From the NCBI GenBank assembly GCA_016716085.1, contig JADJWY010000013.1, positions 62,001-126,000 of the forward strand: a stretch of DNA of 64,000 bases, written 5' to 3'. The position numbers were made by a program, and so were the translations under genes. The notes beneath the pieces were generated by a model. It was not told the DNA's origin, made no database searches, and saw only the letters and a program-made list of their open reading frames with translations. How positions within the stretch are numbered: position 1 is the first letter of the stretch; the number at the start of each line of letters is the position of its first letter. Source of the stretch: Hahellaceae bacterium. GTDB lineage: Bacteria > Pseudomonadota > Gammaproteobacteria > Pseudomonadales > Oleiphilaceae. Positions 33,175 to 41,559 of this stretch are shown here, in pieces.

Positions 33175-34449
33175 TCACATCAAGCGTCCCAAACCCGACA
33201 GAAACTCTGTTAGGCTCTGACTTTTTTGAGGTTTATCGGTGCGTAAATATTTCAGCGTGACAGATCGGGCAGCAACCTCGGCCTCACCAATGACCAGGGC
33301 ATAGGTCGCACCCGATTTATCAGCGCGCTTCATCTGGGTTTTCAGACTTCCGCCACCAAAATTCATAATCACTTTTGCACTGTGCTGACTGCTGCGTAGC
33401 TGACACGCTACATCAAACGCAAAGGCTTGAGCCCCCTCACCACTGGCCGCGATAAAAAAGTCCAGTCGATCCAGAAGGGAGGATGGCAAGCATCCGTGGG
33501 TCTCCAACAAAAGTACCAGACGCTCGACGCCCATGGCGAATCCGACCGCGGGGGTCGGTTTGCCGCCCAGTTGCTCGACCAGACCATCATAACGCCCGCC
33601 TGCGCAAATGGTTCCCTGCGCCCCTAAGGTATCGGTGACCCACTCAAAAACGGTCAGCCCGTAATAATCAAGCCCTCTGACCAACGCAGGGTTCACTTCA
33701 AATGGCACCCCACTGCTGGTCAACAGACCGCACAGTTCATCAAAATGCTGCCTGGACACGTCATCCAGGTACTCACTGAAGACGGGTGCCTCTTTCAGGA
33801 CAGCACGGGTTTTCGGGTCCTTGGTATCGAGGATACGAAGCGGATTGGTTTCCAGACGACGCAGACTATCTTCATCCAACTGATCTTTAAAGTCAGACAA
33901 ATAAGCTGTCAACGCCGAACGATAGGCCTGTCGGGAGGCCGCTGTACCCAGGCTATTGATCTGCAAAGTAACCTGTTGATCCAGACCCAATTTCTGCCAC
34001 AGGCGAAAGGTCATGACAATCAGTTCAGCGTCGATATCAGGCCCCGGGAAACCAAAGCACTCCACTCCTATTTGATGAAACTGTCGGTAGCGTCCCTTTT
34101 GTGGCCGCTCATGCCGAAACATTGGGCCGGCATACCAGAGCCTCTGAGTCTGATTGTAGAGCATCCCGTGCTCCTCGCACGCTCTCACAACACTCGCCGT
34201 CCCCTCAGGGCGCAGCGTCAGACTGTCTCCGTTGCGATCCTCAAAGGTATACATCTCTTTTTCGACAATATCGGTAACTTCACCAATCGATCGCTTGAAC
34301 AAGTCAGTCGATTCAACAATCGGTGTACGAATCTCTTCGATACCGTACTGCTCGAACAATTGTCGGGCCTGTTCCTCCAGATAGCGCCATGCGGGTGTCT
34401 GGGAGGGGAGAATATCATTCATGCCACGAATGGCTTGTATCTTAGCCAA
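33175..34449 (-). CDS. hisS: histidyl-tRNA synthetase HisS
   Basis: HisS charges tRNA-His. The 424-residue class II synthetase starts with TTG at 34449: the following residues AKIQAIRGMNDILP match the normal N-terminus of the family, so the rare start is genuine. AAAGG at the end of ispG serves as the ribosome site. Motifs include TLRPEGTASVVRA, RHERPQKGRYRQFHQIGVE, VRGLDYYGLTVFEW and CAGGRYDGLVEQLGG, all catalytic or His-specific. An anticodon-binding domain closes the protein. The gene starts 6 bases after ispG stops. Confidence 0.97.
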   Translation of the reverse strand: MAKIQAIRGMNDILPSQTPAWRYLEEQARQLFEQYGIEEIRTPIVESTDLFKRSIGEVTDIVEKEMYTFEDRNGDSLTLRPEGTASVVRACEEHGMLYNQTQRLWYAGPMFRHERPQKGRYRQFHQIGVECFGFPGPDIDAELIVMTFRLWQKLGLDQQVTLQINSLGTAASRQAYRSALTAYLSDFKDQLDEDSLRRLETNPLRILDTKDPKTRAVLKEAPVFSEYLDDVSRQHFDELCGLLTSSGVPFEVNPALVRGLDYYGLTVFEWVTDTLGAQGTICAGGRYDGLVEQLGGKPTPAVGFAMGVERLVLLLETHGCLPSSLLDRLDFFIAASGEGAQAFAFDVACQLRSSQHSAKVIMNFGGGSLKTQMKRADKSGATYALVIGEAEVAARSVTLKYLRTDKPQKSQSLTEFLSGLGRLM

Positions 34450-34455
34450 CTCTGC

Positions 34456-35568
34456 CTAACCTTTGGCGATCACTGTCGCCTGCTCTTCTTTCTTCTTTGC
34501 TGCTTTCTGGCGAATGAGCGTCTCAAAACGGTCAATCAGAACGTCATTAGCGACTTTCTCGCCGGGAGCACCGTCTACATAAATCAAATTATTCGGCGTT
34601 CCACCCGCCAATCCAAGATCCGCCTCACGCGCTTCACCCGGCCCGTTGACAACACACCCAATAACCGCCACATCCATGGAGACATCGATATCCTCAAGCC
34701 GGGACTCCAAGGCATTCATGGTTTTAATAACATCAAAGTTCTGACGGGAGCAGCTGGGACACGCGATAAAGTTAATGCCTTTGGCGCGAAGTTTCAGGCT
34801 TTTCAGAATATCAAAACCAACTTTGATCTCCTCCACCGGATCCGCAGCCAGCGACACACGGATCGTATCGCCGATGCCATCCATCAACAACATACCAAGG
34901 CCGATCGCCGATTTCACGGCGCCTGACCGGAATCCTCCGGCCTCGGTAATTCCCAGGTGCAGTGGCTGATCAATCTGAGCCGCAATGAGCCGATAGGCCG
35001 CTACGGTCATAAACACATCTGACGCTTTTAAACTGAGCTTATAATTCTGAAAATCATGTCGATCAAGAATATCAATGTGACGCATGGCCGACTCAACCAG
35101 CGCCTCTGGTGTGGGTTCGCCATACTTTTTCTGTAAATCTTTTTCCAATGAGCCCGCATTCACGCCGATGCGGATCGGAATACCGTGGTGCCGGGCAGCA
35201 GCAATCACCTCCCGTACCCGATCTTCCCGCCCGATATTACCTGGGTTAATGCGCAGGCAATCCGCGCCGACCTCAGCCGCCCGCAACGCGATCTTATAGT
35301 CGAAATGAATGTCTGAAACCAAAGGCAGAGACACACGCCGGCGAATCTCGCCAAATGCCTCTGCCGCATCCATTGAGGGCACCGAGACCCTAACGATATC
35401 CGCGCCAGCTTTTTGCAGCTGTTCGATCTGTGCCACCGTCGCATCGACATCTGTCGTCTCAGTATTCGTCATGGACTGAACAGATATCGGGGCATCCCCC
35501 CCAACGGGCACGTTACCAACCATGATCTGACGAGAGATCCGGCGCTTGATGGGCGACTCATGATGCAT
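34456..35568 (-). CDS. ispG: 4-hydroxy-3-methylbut-2-enyl diphosphate synthase IspG
   Basis: IspG (GcpE) performs the [4Fe-4S]-dependent penultimate step of the non-mevalonate isoprenoid pathway. The 370-residue protein has a TIM-barrel (VPVGGDAPISVQSMTNTET, RINPGNIG) and a C-terminal cluster domain with CPSC and GCVVNGPGEA, giving the three Cys ligands. It needs an Fe-S cluster, notable because the local isc genes are reduced. It lies 2 bases after rodZ and 6 bases before hisS. Confidence 0.97.
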   Translation of the reverse strand: MHHESPIKRRISRQIMVGNVPVGGDAPISVQSMTNTETTDVDATVAQIEQLQKAGADIVRVSVPSMDAAEAFGEIRRRVSLPLVSDIHFDYKIALRAAEVGADCLRINPGNIGREDRVREVIAAARHHGIPIRIGVNAGSLEKDLQKKYGEPTPEALVESAMRHIDILDRHDFQNYKLSLKASDVFMTVAAYRLIAAQIDQPLHLGITEAGGFRSGAVKSAIGLGMLLMDGIGDTIRVSLAADPVEEIKVGFDILKSLKLRAKGINFIACPSCSRQNFDVIKTMNALESRLEDIDVSMDVAVIGCVVNGPGEAREADLGLAGGTPNNLIYVDGAPGEKVANDVLIDRFETLIRQKAAKKKEEQATVIAKG

Positions 35569-35570
35569 CG

Positions 35571-36581
35571 CTAGGGCTCCAAAACAAATTCAACGCGGTT
35601 ATTCCAGATTTTATATTGGTCCAGGCCCCAGACATGGCCATTAACACGAATCTCGACCGCGTCGGCCGCACCCGCGATAACATGAATAGGGCGCTGACCT
35701 GAAAACGTGACGGTCTGCCCGGAACGAAACAGCTGAACAATTCGTTCATTGCTTGCGTCACGGATATCGAACCAGCAATCGCCATGGAACATCACCTCAA
35801 CCGCCGTCAACTGGCCGGCAGCAGGAGCTTCACTTGACACTGGCAACTTGTCTGCCCCAGCTAACTCGGCAGGGGCCTCGGGATCGCTTGAGGCTGGGGA
35901 CTTGGGATCGCTTGAGGCTGGGGACTTGGGATCGCTTGAGGCCGCGAACGACACGTCCAATGGAACAGTGCCCGACACCGAAGGCTCAACGATTCCAGCA
36001 GCAGCTTCCGGTGCGGGAGCAATGCTCACCTCCGGTTTTGCCGGAATCTGGTTTTCTGCATTACCAAGAACCTCGGACGGAGGCTCTTCCACCGACTCAG
36101 GCTCAGCAGCTTTTGGCTCTTCGGCGTGTAGTTCCTCGATGGGTTGCTCCTCGACGTATTGTTCCGGCACATTCACGGGACGTTCATCCACGCGATTCCA
36201 CCAGTAACTCACACCCGACCCCACGACCAGCAATACCCCAAGCAGCAACCATTTCCCGTGATGAGTAGAGGCCTGCTCTTTAGGCAATGCGGCAAAACGG
36301 TCAGCCGTTTCCGCAAAATAGGCCTTACTTTCCAGCGCCGCATCTAACAAGGCCATCATTTGATCTTCAGGTAGCTCCAGCAGTCGCGCATACCCTTTGG
36401 CATAGCCTTTCAGGAAGACCACTCCCGGTAGCTGACTATAATCACCACTTTCCATGCAGCGCACATAACGAGGGATGATATGGAGGCTTTCAGCAGCCTC
36501 CCCTACGCTAATTCCGAGGGATTCACGTGCGTTTCTGAAGCGAGCACCCAGGGCTTTTTCGGGCGCAGTTGTCTCAAGCAT
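35571..36581 (-). CDS. rodZ: cytoskeletal cell-shape protein RodZ
   Basis: RodZ links MreB to the elongation machinery. The ATG at 36581, with AAGGG upstream, gives 336 residues. An N-terminal helix-turn-helix (about 10-80, LGISVGEAAESLHI, YAKGYARLLEL) is followed by one transmembrane helix (WLLLGVLLVVGSGVSYWW), a Pro/Glu/Ser-rich periplasmic linker and a C-terminal DUF4115 domain (CWFDIRDASNERIVQLF). The linker contains a tandem repeat of SSDPKSPA encoded by perfect 24-base repeats. It lies between pilW and ispG as expected. Confidence 0.93.
   Translation of the reverse strand: MLETTAPEKALGARFRNARESLGISVGEAAESLHIIPRYVRCMESGDYSQLPGVVFLKGYAKGYARLLELPEDQMMALLDAALESKAYFAETADRFAALPKEQASTHHGKWLLLGVLLVVGSGVSYWWNRVDERPVNVPEQYVEEQPIEELHAEEPKAAEPESVEEPPSEVLGNAENQIPAKPEVSIAPAPEAAAGIVEPSVSGTVPLDVSFAASSDPKSPASSDPKSPASSDPEAPAELAGADKLPVSSEAPAAGQLTAVEVMFHGDCWFDIRDASNERIVQLFRSGQTVTFSGQRPIHVIAGAADAVEIRVNGHVWGLDQYKIWNNRVEFVLEP
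35880..35941. repeat. 24-base tandem repeat inside rodZ
   Basis: The unit GGGATCGCTTGAGGCTGGGG followed by ACTT occurs twice perfectly (35880-35903, 35904-35927), and a third partial copy follows (35928-35941). The unit length is a multiple of three, so copy change would alter the RodZ periplasmic linker by 8 residues (SSDPKSPA) without a frameshift. Confidence 0.92.
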
Positions 36582-36582
36582 T

Positions 36583-37365
36583 TCACTGTCCCTTGGACAA
36601 ACGTTGATACTCGGCTGAGTTCGGAAATTCATTTTTCAGATACAGCCATAGTGACGCTTCCTTGTCCTTATCCCCTGCCGCACGAGCGATCTGAATTCCG
36701 GTTTCCAGGCTCGCGGGGGTGTGGCGTGTGTCTCCACTTCTGACAGCCTCCCAGAAAAGACCATAATTTCGGGCGGCCTTGGTCAGATTTCCTGTCGCCA
36801 GATAAAGGCCAGAAAGCGCCAACTGGCAATTCGGCTGATCCCGGCGAAGCAGAAGTGATTTTTCGTAAGCCTCAATAGCTTGGGTCTGACGCCCCAGCTG
36901 AGACTCGATCATACCAATATTTGAAAATATCTGGTAACGGCCATTAAACTTTAAATCTTCAGCCGCTTTGCGTGACTCCTCCAGGGACTCATCCAGCCGC
37001 CCCTGATTAAAAAGGAACGCAGCAAGATAGGTACGTCCGCGGGTAAAGCTGGGATCGATATCAATTGCTTTTCGATACTGAGCCTCAGCATGGCTTGCCT
37101 CGCCCTGCTCCTGATAGACCAGTCCAAGAATGGCATTAGCTTCAAGATGTTGCGGACTGATTTCCAGTGCTTTTTCCAAACGATTTAACGCCAGATCATA
37201 TTCCCGATTCCGCAGGTAGGCCAGCGCAAGTTCCACATAAGAGTCTGCAGCCTTTGATGCCGAAGCCTTATTATTAAACGAGCTGGTGGTCTCCGTGACG
37301 CACCCTGTTAACAGGAGCACTGCAAAAATCAGAATCGAGCCAACCCGTACCCTGGCGTTCAGCAT
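36583..37365 (-). CDS. pilW: type IV pilus biogenesis/stability lipoprotein PilW (PilF)
   Basis: PilW is an outer-membrane lipoprotein needed for secretin (PilQ) assembly. I chose the ATG at 37365, whose TGATG overlap with the rlmN stop suggests coupling; a GTG one codon earlier is possible. The 260-residue protein has lipobox LLTGC and about six TPR repeats (YLRNREYDLALNRLEKALEI, ANAILGLVYQEQGEASHAEA, NIGMIESQLGRQTQAIEAYE). Its presence predicts type IV pili elsewhere in the genome. Confidence 0.92.
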   Translation of the reverse strand: MLNARVRVGSILIFAVLLLTGCVTETTSSFNNKASASKAADSYVELALAYLRNREYDLALNRLEKALEISPQHLEANAILGLVYQEQGEASHAEAQYRKAIDIDPSFTRGRTYLAAFLFNQGRLDESLEESRKAAEDLKFNGRYQIFSNIGMIESQLGRQTQAIEAYEKSLLLRRDQPNCQLALSGLYLATGNLTKAARNYGLFWEAVRSGDTRHTPASLETGIQIARAAGDKDKEASLWLYLKNEFPNSAEYQRLSKGQ

Positions 37366-38492
37366 CACAGACGGGACTCCTCTCCGGTCACATTCACGGC
37401 ATCTATATATCGGGCACTTCGTCGTGTTTTATCCGCTACCCGCCCCACAAGCTGACCACAGGCTGCATCAATATCATCGCCTCGGGTCGTTCGGATCGTG
37501 GTCACGTAACCTGCGTCACTGAGAATCTTTTGAAACCGCATGACCGCATTGCGGCTGGGTCTTTGATAATTGCTCTGTGGAAAAGGGTTAAATGGAATCA
37601 GATTGACTTTGCAGGGCACATCTTTCAGCAAATCAACGAGTTCATGTGCCAATTCCGGCGAGTCGTTCACTCCGGCGATCAGGGTATACTCAATCGTCGC
37701 GCGACGGTGCTTGTCGGGCAACTTGGCCAAATAATTCTTACACGAAGTCATCAACTCCGAGATAGGATACTTTTTATTCAGGGGCACCAGCTCATTTCTC
37801 AACGTATCGTTGGGGGCATGTAATGAAACGGCGAGAGAGACATCCGTCACATCGCCCAAACGATCCAGTGCTGGGACCAGACCTGCCGTACTCACCGTCA
37901 GACGCCGCTTGGAAATACCGTAGGCAAAGTCTTCCATCATAACGGTGCAGGCAGCGACAACATTATCGAAATTCAACAGGGGCTCTCCCATCCCCATGAA
38001 AACGACATTGGTCACGGATCGCTCCTTGGAAACATCCTGCTGACCAAAGGCGCGCGCCGCCACCCAAAGCTGCCCGACGATCTCTGCTGCGCTCAGATTT
38101 CGATTGAAGCCCTGTTTCCCGGTTGAGCAAAAACTGCAATCGAGCGAACAGCCAATCTGAGAGGAGACACAGAGCGTGCCGCGATCCCCATCGGGAATAA
38201 AGACGGTCTCAATACTACTGCCGCCCTCCATCTGCATGACCCACTTGCGTGTACCGTCACTTGAGGTACTTTCATAGGTCACTTCCGGCAAACAAACCTC
38301 CGCCACCGACTTGAGTTTTTCTCGCAACGGTTTGCTCATGTTGGTCATCTGATCAAAGTCAGACACCCCCAATTGATGAACCCATTTCATCAACTGCGAG
38401 GCGCGAAAGCGCTTCTCGCCAATCGAGGCAAAGAAGTCCTCCAACTGCAGACGGGTCATGCCCAAAAGGTTTGTTTTGTTTCCGGAAGTCAT
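37365..38492 (-). CDS. rlmN: dual-specificity RNA C2-methyltransferase RlmN
   Basis: This radical-SAM enzyme makes m2A2503 in 23S rRNA and m2A37 in tRNAs. The ATG at 38492 gives 375 residues. The cluster motif is CSLDCSFCSTG, the SAM-binding GGEP-like motif is MGMGEPLLN, and the C-terminal catalytic Cys is in DIDAACGQL. A methyl-bearing Cys partner motif is therefore intact. The gene is 23 bases after ndk and overlaps pilW by one to four bases. Confidence 0.97.
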   Translation of the reverse strand: MTSGNKTNLLGMTRLQLEDFFASIGEKRFRASQLMKWVHQLGVSDFDQMTNMSKPLREKLKSVAEVCLPEVTYESTSSDGTRKWVMQMEGGSSIETVFIPDGDRGTLCVSSQIGCSLDCSFCSTGKQGFNRNLSAAEIVGQLWVAARAFGQQDVSKERSVTNVVFMGMGEPLLNFDNVVAACTVMMEDFAYGISKRRLTVSTAGLVPALDRLGDVTDVSLAVSLHAPNDTLRNELVPLNKKYPISELMTSCKNYLAKLPDKHRRATIEYTLIAGVNDSPELAHELVDLLKDVPCKVNLIPFNPFPQSNYQRPSRNAVMRFQKILSDAGYVTTIRTTRGDDIDAACGQLVGRVADKTRRSARYIDAVNVTGEESRL

Positions 38493-38515
38493 TGGCAAAG
38501 CCCTGTTACATCAAA

Positions 38516-38944
38516 TCAACCGCGTGGGCACAGCTCTTTTTCGCTGAAAAAATAAGCGATTTCGCGCGCCGCAGAAGTCGCCGAATCGGAACCGTGAACC
38601 GCGTTAGCATCGATGGACTGAGCGAAATCAGCGCGAATCGTACCTGCCGCGGCTTCTTTGGGGTTGGTAGCGCCCATCAGTTCACGATTCTTGAGAATGG
38701 CGTTCTCACCTTCCAGTACCTGCACAACGACCGGACCACTGGTCATGAATGCAACCAGGTCCGCGAAAAAGCCACGGCCTTTATGCTCGGCATAAAATCC
38801 TTCTGCCTGCTCTTGTGACAGATGAACCATCTTGGCCGCGACAATACTAAGGCCCGCATTTTCAAAGCGAGACAGAATTTGCCCGATCACATTTTTTGCA
38901 ACTGCGTCCGGTTTGATGATGGAAAGCGTACGCTCAACAGCCAT
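38516..38944 (-). CDS. ndk: nucleoside diphosphate kinase Ndk
   Basis: Ndk equilibrates nucleoside di- and triphosphates. At 142 residues it has normal length and the catalytic His in NAVHGSDS. Conserved TLSIIKPDAVAKNVIGQIL opens the protein. It stands 114 bases after iscS on the same strand, in the place where iscX would normally precede it, and heads the ndk-rlmN-pilW-rodZ-ispG-hisS-yfgM-bamB-der run. Confidence 0.98.
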   Translation of the reverse strand: MAVERTLSIIKPDAVAKNVIGQILSRFENAGLSIVAAKMVHLSQEQAEGFYAEHKGRGFFADLVAFMTSGPVVVQVLEGENAILKNRELMGATNPKEAAAGTIRADFAQSIDANAVHGSDSATSAAREIAYFFSEKELCPRG

Positions 38945-38986
38945 GAGAAACTCCGATTATCGTCAGGTTAAGAAATCAAAGGCGAG

Positions 38987-38992
38987 ATTATA
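38987..38992 (-). promoter_or_regulatory. candidate -10 element of the ndk promoter
   Basis: The minus strand reads GCGTATAATC 43 bases before the ndk ATG, a perfect TATAAT. No good -35 hexamer lies 16-18 bases upstream (the nearest is TGTAAC-like), so this is a weak prediction that ndk is transcribed independently of iscS. Confidence 0.45.
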
Positions 38993-39058
38993 CGCAGGTT
39001 GTTGTAAAAGTTACACTACGACGGGACCGAGATGGAATGGCATCCAAGGCGGTACAAC

Positions 39059-40210
39059 TCAGCGCTTAAGGCTGGCAACGGCATCCACCAGCCAACCGGC
39101 GGCTTCCCGGACCTGCTCTATCGTCGTAAAACGCCCAAATGAAATACGCAAGGCATTCAGTGCTTCGCTACGGGGAATATCCATACCTGTCAACACATGA
39201 GAAGGCTCTACCGTCGCTGAATTACAGGCCGACCCTGACGACAAAGCCAATTGCGGCAACGCAGCCATCAGCGTCTCCGAATTAACGCCTGCGATCGAGA
39301 GATTGAGAATACCCGGTATGCGCTCGTCAGCGTGTCCATTGACGGCAAAATCCAATCCTCGCGCCTGAATCGCAGCCAGAAACGCCTCTTTAACGGTCTG
39401 TAGATGCGCAGCATCCTGCGTCCAGCGTTCACTGGCAATCCGACAGGCCGCGCCAAACCCAGCGATCTGATGAGTGGGCAGCGTACCAGAACGCATGCCC
39501 CGCTCATGCCCCCCCCCATGAATCTGCTGAAACACGCCCACAAAGGGCTCGCGCCGGACAAACAGCGCACCGACGCCTTTGGGTCCGTAAAGTTTGTGCC
39601 CACTGAACGACATCAGGTCAAGTGGAACCTGGGCCACATTGATCTCACACTTCCCGACCGCCTGCGCAGCATCGACATGTAGCAAAATCTTGCGCGAACG
39701 GGTCAGCTCGGCAATCTCCTCAATGGGGTTTTTAACACCGGTTTCATTATTAACCCACATCAATGACACCAGAAAGGTGTCGTCCCTCAGGACATCTTCC
39801 ACTTGCTGTGCCGTAATAACACCCTGCGGGCCCGGTCGCAAAAACGTCACGTCGTAACCTTTACCTGCCAGGTAGCGCATCACATCCAGCACAGCCTTGT
39901 GCTCAGTAACGGATGTCACCAGATGACGCCCCCGACGCCCCTCATAAAATTCGCAGCTCCCTTTAATGGCGAGATTATTGGCTTCCGTGGCGCCTGAGGT
40001 CCAGACAATCTCTCTTGGGTCAGCCTTTATCAAGCCCGCCACATCAAGCCGTGCGTTTTCTACCACCTGTTCTGCCATCCAGCCAGGCCGATGAGAACGG
40101 GACGCAGGATTCGCAAAAAGCCCGCCCTCCCCTAAATAACGCAGCATGGTTTCAACCACCGCCGCGTCACAGGGCGTGGTTGCGGCATAGTCTAAATAAA
40201 GGGTATTCAT
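39059..40210 (-). CDS. iscS: IscS-type cysteine desulfurase lacking the C-terminal tail
   Basis: This PLP enzyme of 383 residues removes sulfur from cysteine. It is clearly IscS-like: LDYAATTPCD, FANPASRSHRPGW, TSVTEHKAVLD, HVDAAQAVGK, SFSGHKLYGPKG with the PLP lysine, HGGGHERGMRSGTLP, and the catalytic C329 in SSGSACNSATVEPSHVL. It ends at WLVDAVASLKR, about 20 residues short of E. coli IscS (404). The missing tail is part of the IscU contact in E. coli. iscU does not follow. A role in tRNA thiolation or as sulfur donor to other systems is likely (inference). Confidence 0.92.
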   Translation of the reverse strand: MNTLYLDYAATTPCDAAVVETMLRYLGEGGLFANPASRSHRPGWMAEQVVENARLDVAGLIKADPREIVWTSGATEANNLAIKGSCEFYEGRRGRHLVTSVTEHKAVLDVMRYLAGKGYDVTFLRPGPQGVITAQQVEDVLRDDTFLVSLMWVNNETGVKNPIEEIAELTRSRKILLHVDAAQAVGKCEINVAQVPLDLMSFSGHKLYGPKGVGALFVRREPFVGVFQQIHGGGHERGMRSGTLPTHQIAGFGAACRIASERWTQDAAHLQTVKEAFLAAIQARGLDFAVNGHADERIPGILNLSIAGVNSETLMAALPQLALSSGSACNSATVEPSHVLTGMDIPRSEALNALRISFGRFTTIEQVREAAGWLVDAVASLKR

Positions 40211-40224
40211 CGAAGCGGCTCCAT

Positions 40225-40692
40225 TTATCCTTGCCTGAGAATGGGGACGGGCTCCAGACCACGCAGACTATTCCGACCATTGCCCGGACAACGCGCGTCA
40301 GCCACCAATCTGGCCAGCGTGATATTGCTCAGAAACTGATGAATGTGGTCTGTCAGCTCAGCCCAAAGATCGTGGGTGAGGCACTGCTCACCGCGTGCGC
40401 AGTTACCCATTTTTCGGCACTGGGTCGCATCCACAGACTCATCAACCGCATCAATAATGTGAGCAACCGAGATCTGCTCCGGCGCACGGAATAACAGGTA
40501 ACCTCCTCCTGGACCACGGATACTTTGAACCAGCTTCTGTTTGCGCAGACGGGCAAACAGCTGCTCAAGATAGGAGAGCGAAATGGTCTGCCGCGCGGCG
40601 ATATCCGCCAGACTCACAGGCCCCTGCTCGGCATGCAGCGCCAGATCAAGCATTGCGGTAACCGCATAGCGGCCTTTCGTGGTCAGTCTCAT
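40225..40692 (-). CDS. iscR: Fe-S responsive transcription factor IscR
   Basis: IscR is an Rrf2-family regulator controlling Fe-S assembly genes. The 155-residue protein has a winged HTH (MRLTTKGRYAVTAMLDLALH, SLADIAARQTISLSYLEQLF, SIRGPGGGYLLFR) and the cluster ligands C-x5-C-x5-C with a following His in CRKMGNCARGEQCLTH. All three Cys and the His are kept, so cluster binding should be intact. It precedes iscS by 14 bases. The perfect palindrome just upstream (40708-40721) may be an operator. Confidence 0.96.
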   Translation of the reverse strand: MRLTTKGRYAVTAMLDLALHAEQGPVSLADIAARQTISLSYLEQLFARLRKQKLVQSIRGPGGGYLLFRAPEQISVAHIIDAVDESVDATQCRKMGNCARGEQCLTHDLWAELTDHIHQFLSNITLARLVADARCPGNGRNSLRGLEPVPILRQG

Positions 40693-40707
40693 GGTGTCCA
40701 GCTCATC

Positions 40708-40721
40708 ATTAAGCGCTTAAT
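40708..40721. promoter_or_regulatory. perfect 14-base palindrome upstream of iscR
   Basis: ATTAAGCGCTTAAT lies 16 bases before the iscR start codon, in the cysE-iscR gap. Position and symmetry suggest an operator. It does not match the E. coli type 1 IscR consensus as I know it, so the binding protein is uncertain. Confidence 0.4.
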
Positions 40722-40779
40722 TATCTGCCACCCCACCAAGCGATTTCAACTTGAAAGACCGACGCATAAACGCCGCCCG

Positions 40780-41541
40780 CTATTTCGACTCCTTCACGCA
40801 CTCAAAATCTTCGCTCTGCAAAGCCGGAACGTCAGGCTGCTGGTAGTCCTTGTCCATTTTCTTCAGACATTCACACATGCCCTCCAATCGGGCATCCACT
40901 GCATGCATGTGGTCCAGCATCGCACGTATGGAACGCGCAACAGGGTCTGGCATTTCTTCACTGAGACCGTAGGCATCAAAGCCCATCTTACTGGCCATGG
41001 CATCAATTCGCGCCTTGGACTCCGAAGACTGAGCCACAATGATGCGCCCTGGAATTCCCACAACGGTAGCATTCGGTGGCACTTCTTTGGTTACCACCGC
41101 ATTAGAACCAATTTTGGCATTTTCACCCACTGTGAACGGTCCTAACACTTTTGCGCCGGCACCGACCACAACACCATTGCCCAGCGTAGGATGTCGTTTA
41201 CCCTTATTCCAACTGGTGCCACCCAGCGTGACGCCCTGATATAGGGTGACATCATCACCGATTTCAGCCGTTTCCCCGATCACAACCCCCATACCATGAT
41301 CAATAAAAAAACGGCGCCCAATGCGAGCGCCCGGATGAATTTCAATTCCGGTTGCCCAGCGTGCCAGCGTGGACAGAAAGCGGGCCAACCATTTAAAACC
41401 ACGTTTCCATAGCCCATGACTCAGGCGATGCAGGAGCAAGGCATGCAACCCTGGATAGCAGGTCAGCACATCAAAGGTGTTACGCGCTGCCGGGTCACGG
41501 TGAAACACCGATGCGACATCTTCTTTAAGTTGTCCAAACAT
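40780..41541 (-). CDS. cysE: serine O-acetyltransferase CysE
   Basis: CysE makes O-acetylserine, the first step of cysteine synthesis, so the locus links cysteine supply to the desulfurase. The 253-residue protein has an N-terminal helical region (LTCYPGLHALLLHRLSHGLW) and left-handed beta-helix hexapeptide repeats (IHPGARIGRRFFIDHGMGVV, TLYQGVTLGGTSWNKGKRHP, VVGAGAKVLGPFTVGENAKI). It is followed by a long C-terminal tail rich in charged residues. Gene order trmJ-cysE-iscR-iscS is as in many gammaproteobacteria. Confidence 0.95.
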   Translation of the reverse strand: MFGQLKEDVASVFHRDPAARNTFDVLTCYPGLHALLLHRLSHGLWKRGFKWLARFLSTLARWATGIEIHPGARIGRRFFIDHGMGVVIGETAEIGDDVTLYQGVTLGGTSWNKGKRHPTLGNGVVVGAGAKVLGPFTVGENAKIGSNAVVTKEVPPNATVVGIPGRIIVAQSSESKARIDAMASKMGFDAYGLSEEMPDPVARSIRAMLDHMHAVDARLEGMCECLKKMDKDYQQPDVPALQSEDFECVKESK

Positions 41542-41559
41542 AGCCGTCCTTACCTCTCC

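Noticed and set aside
33745..34926. Long plus-strand open frame of 393 codons across hisS and ispG
   Set aside because: It is antisense to two well-conserved genes, spans their junction and has no family features; it is a shadow of their codon use.
35880..35941. CRISPR-like repeat
   Set aside because: The copies are head-to-tail without spacers, in frame inside rodZ, and encode a regular peptide repeat.
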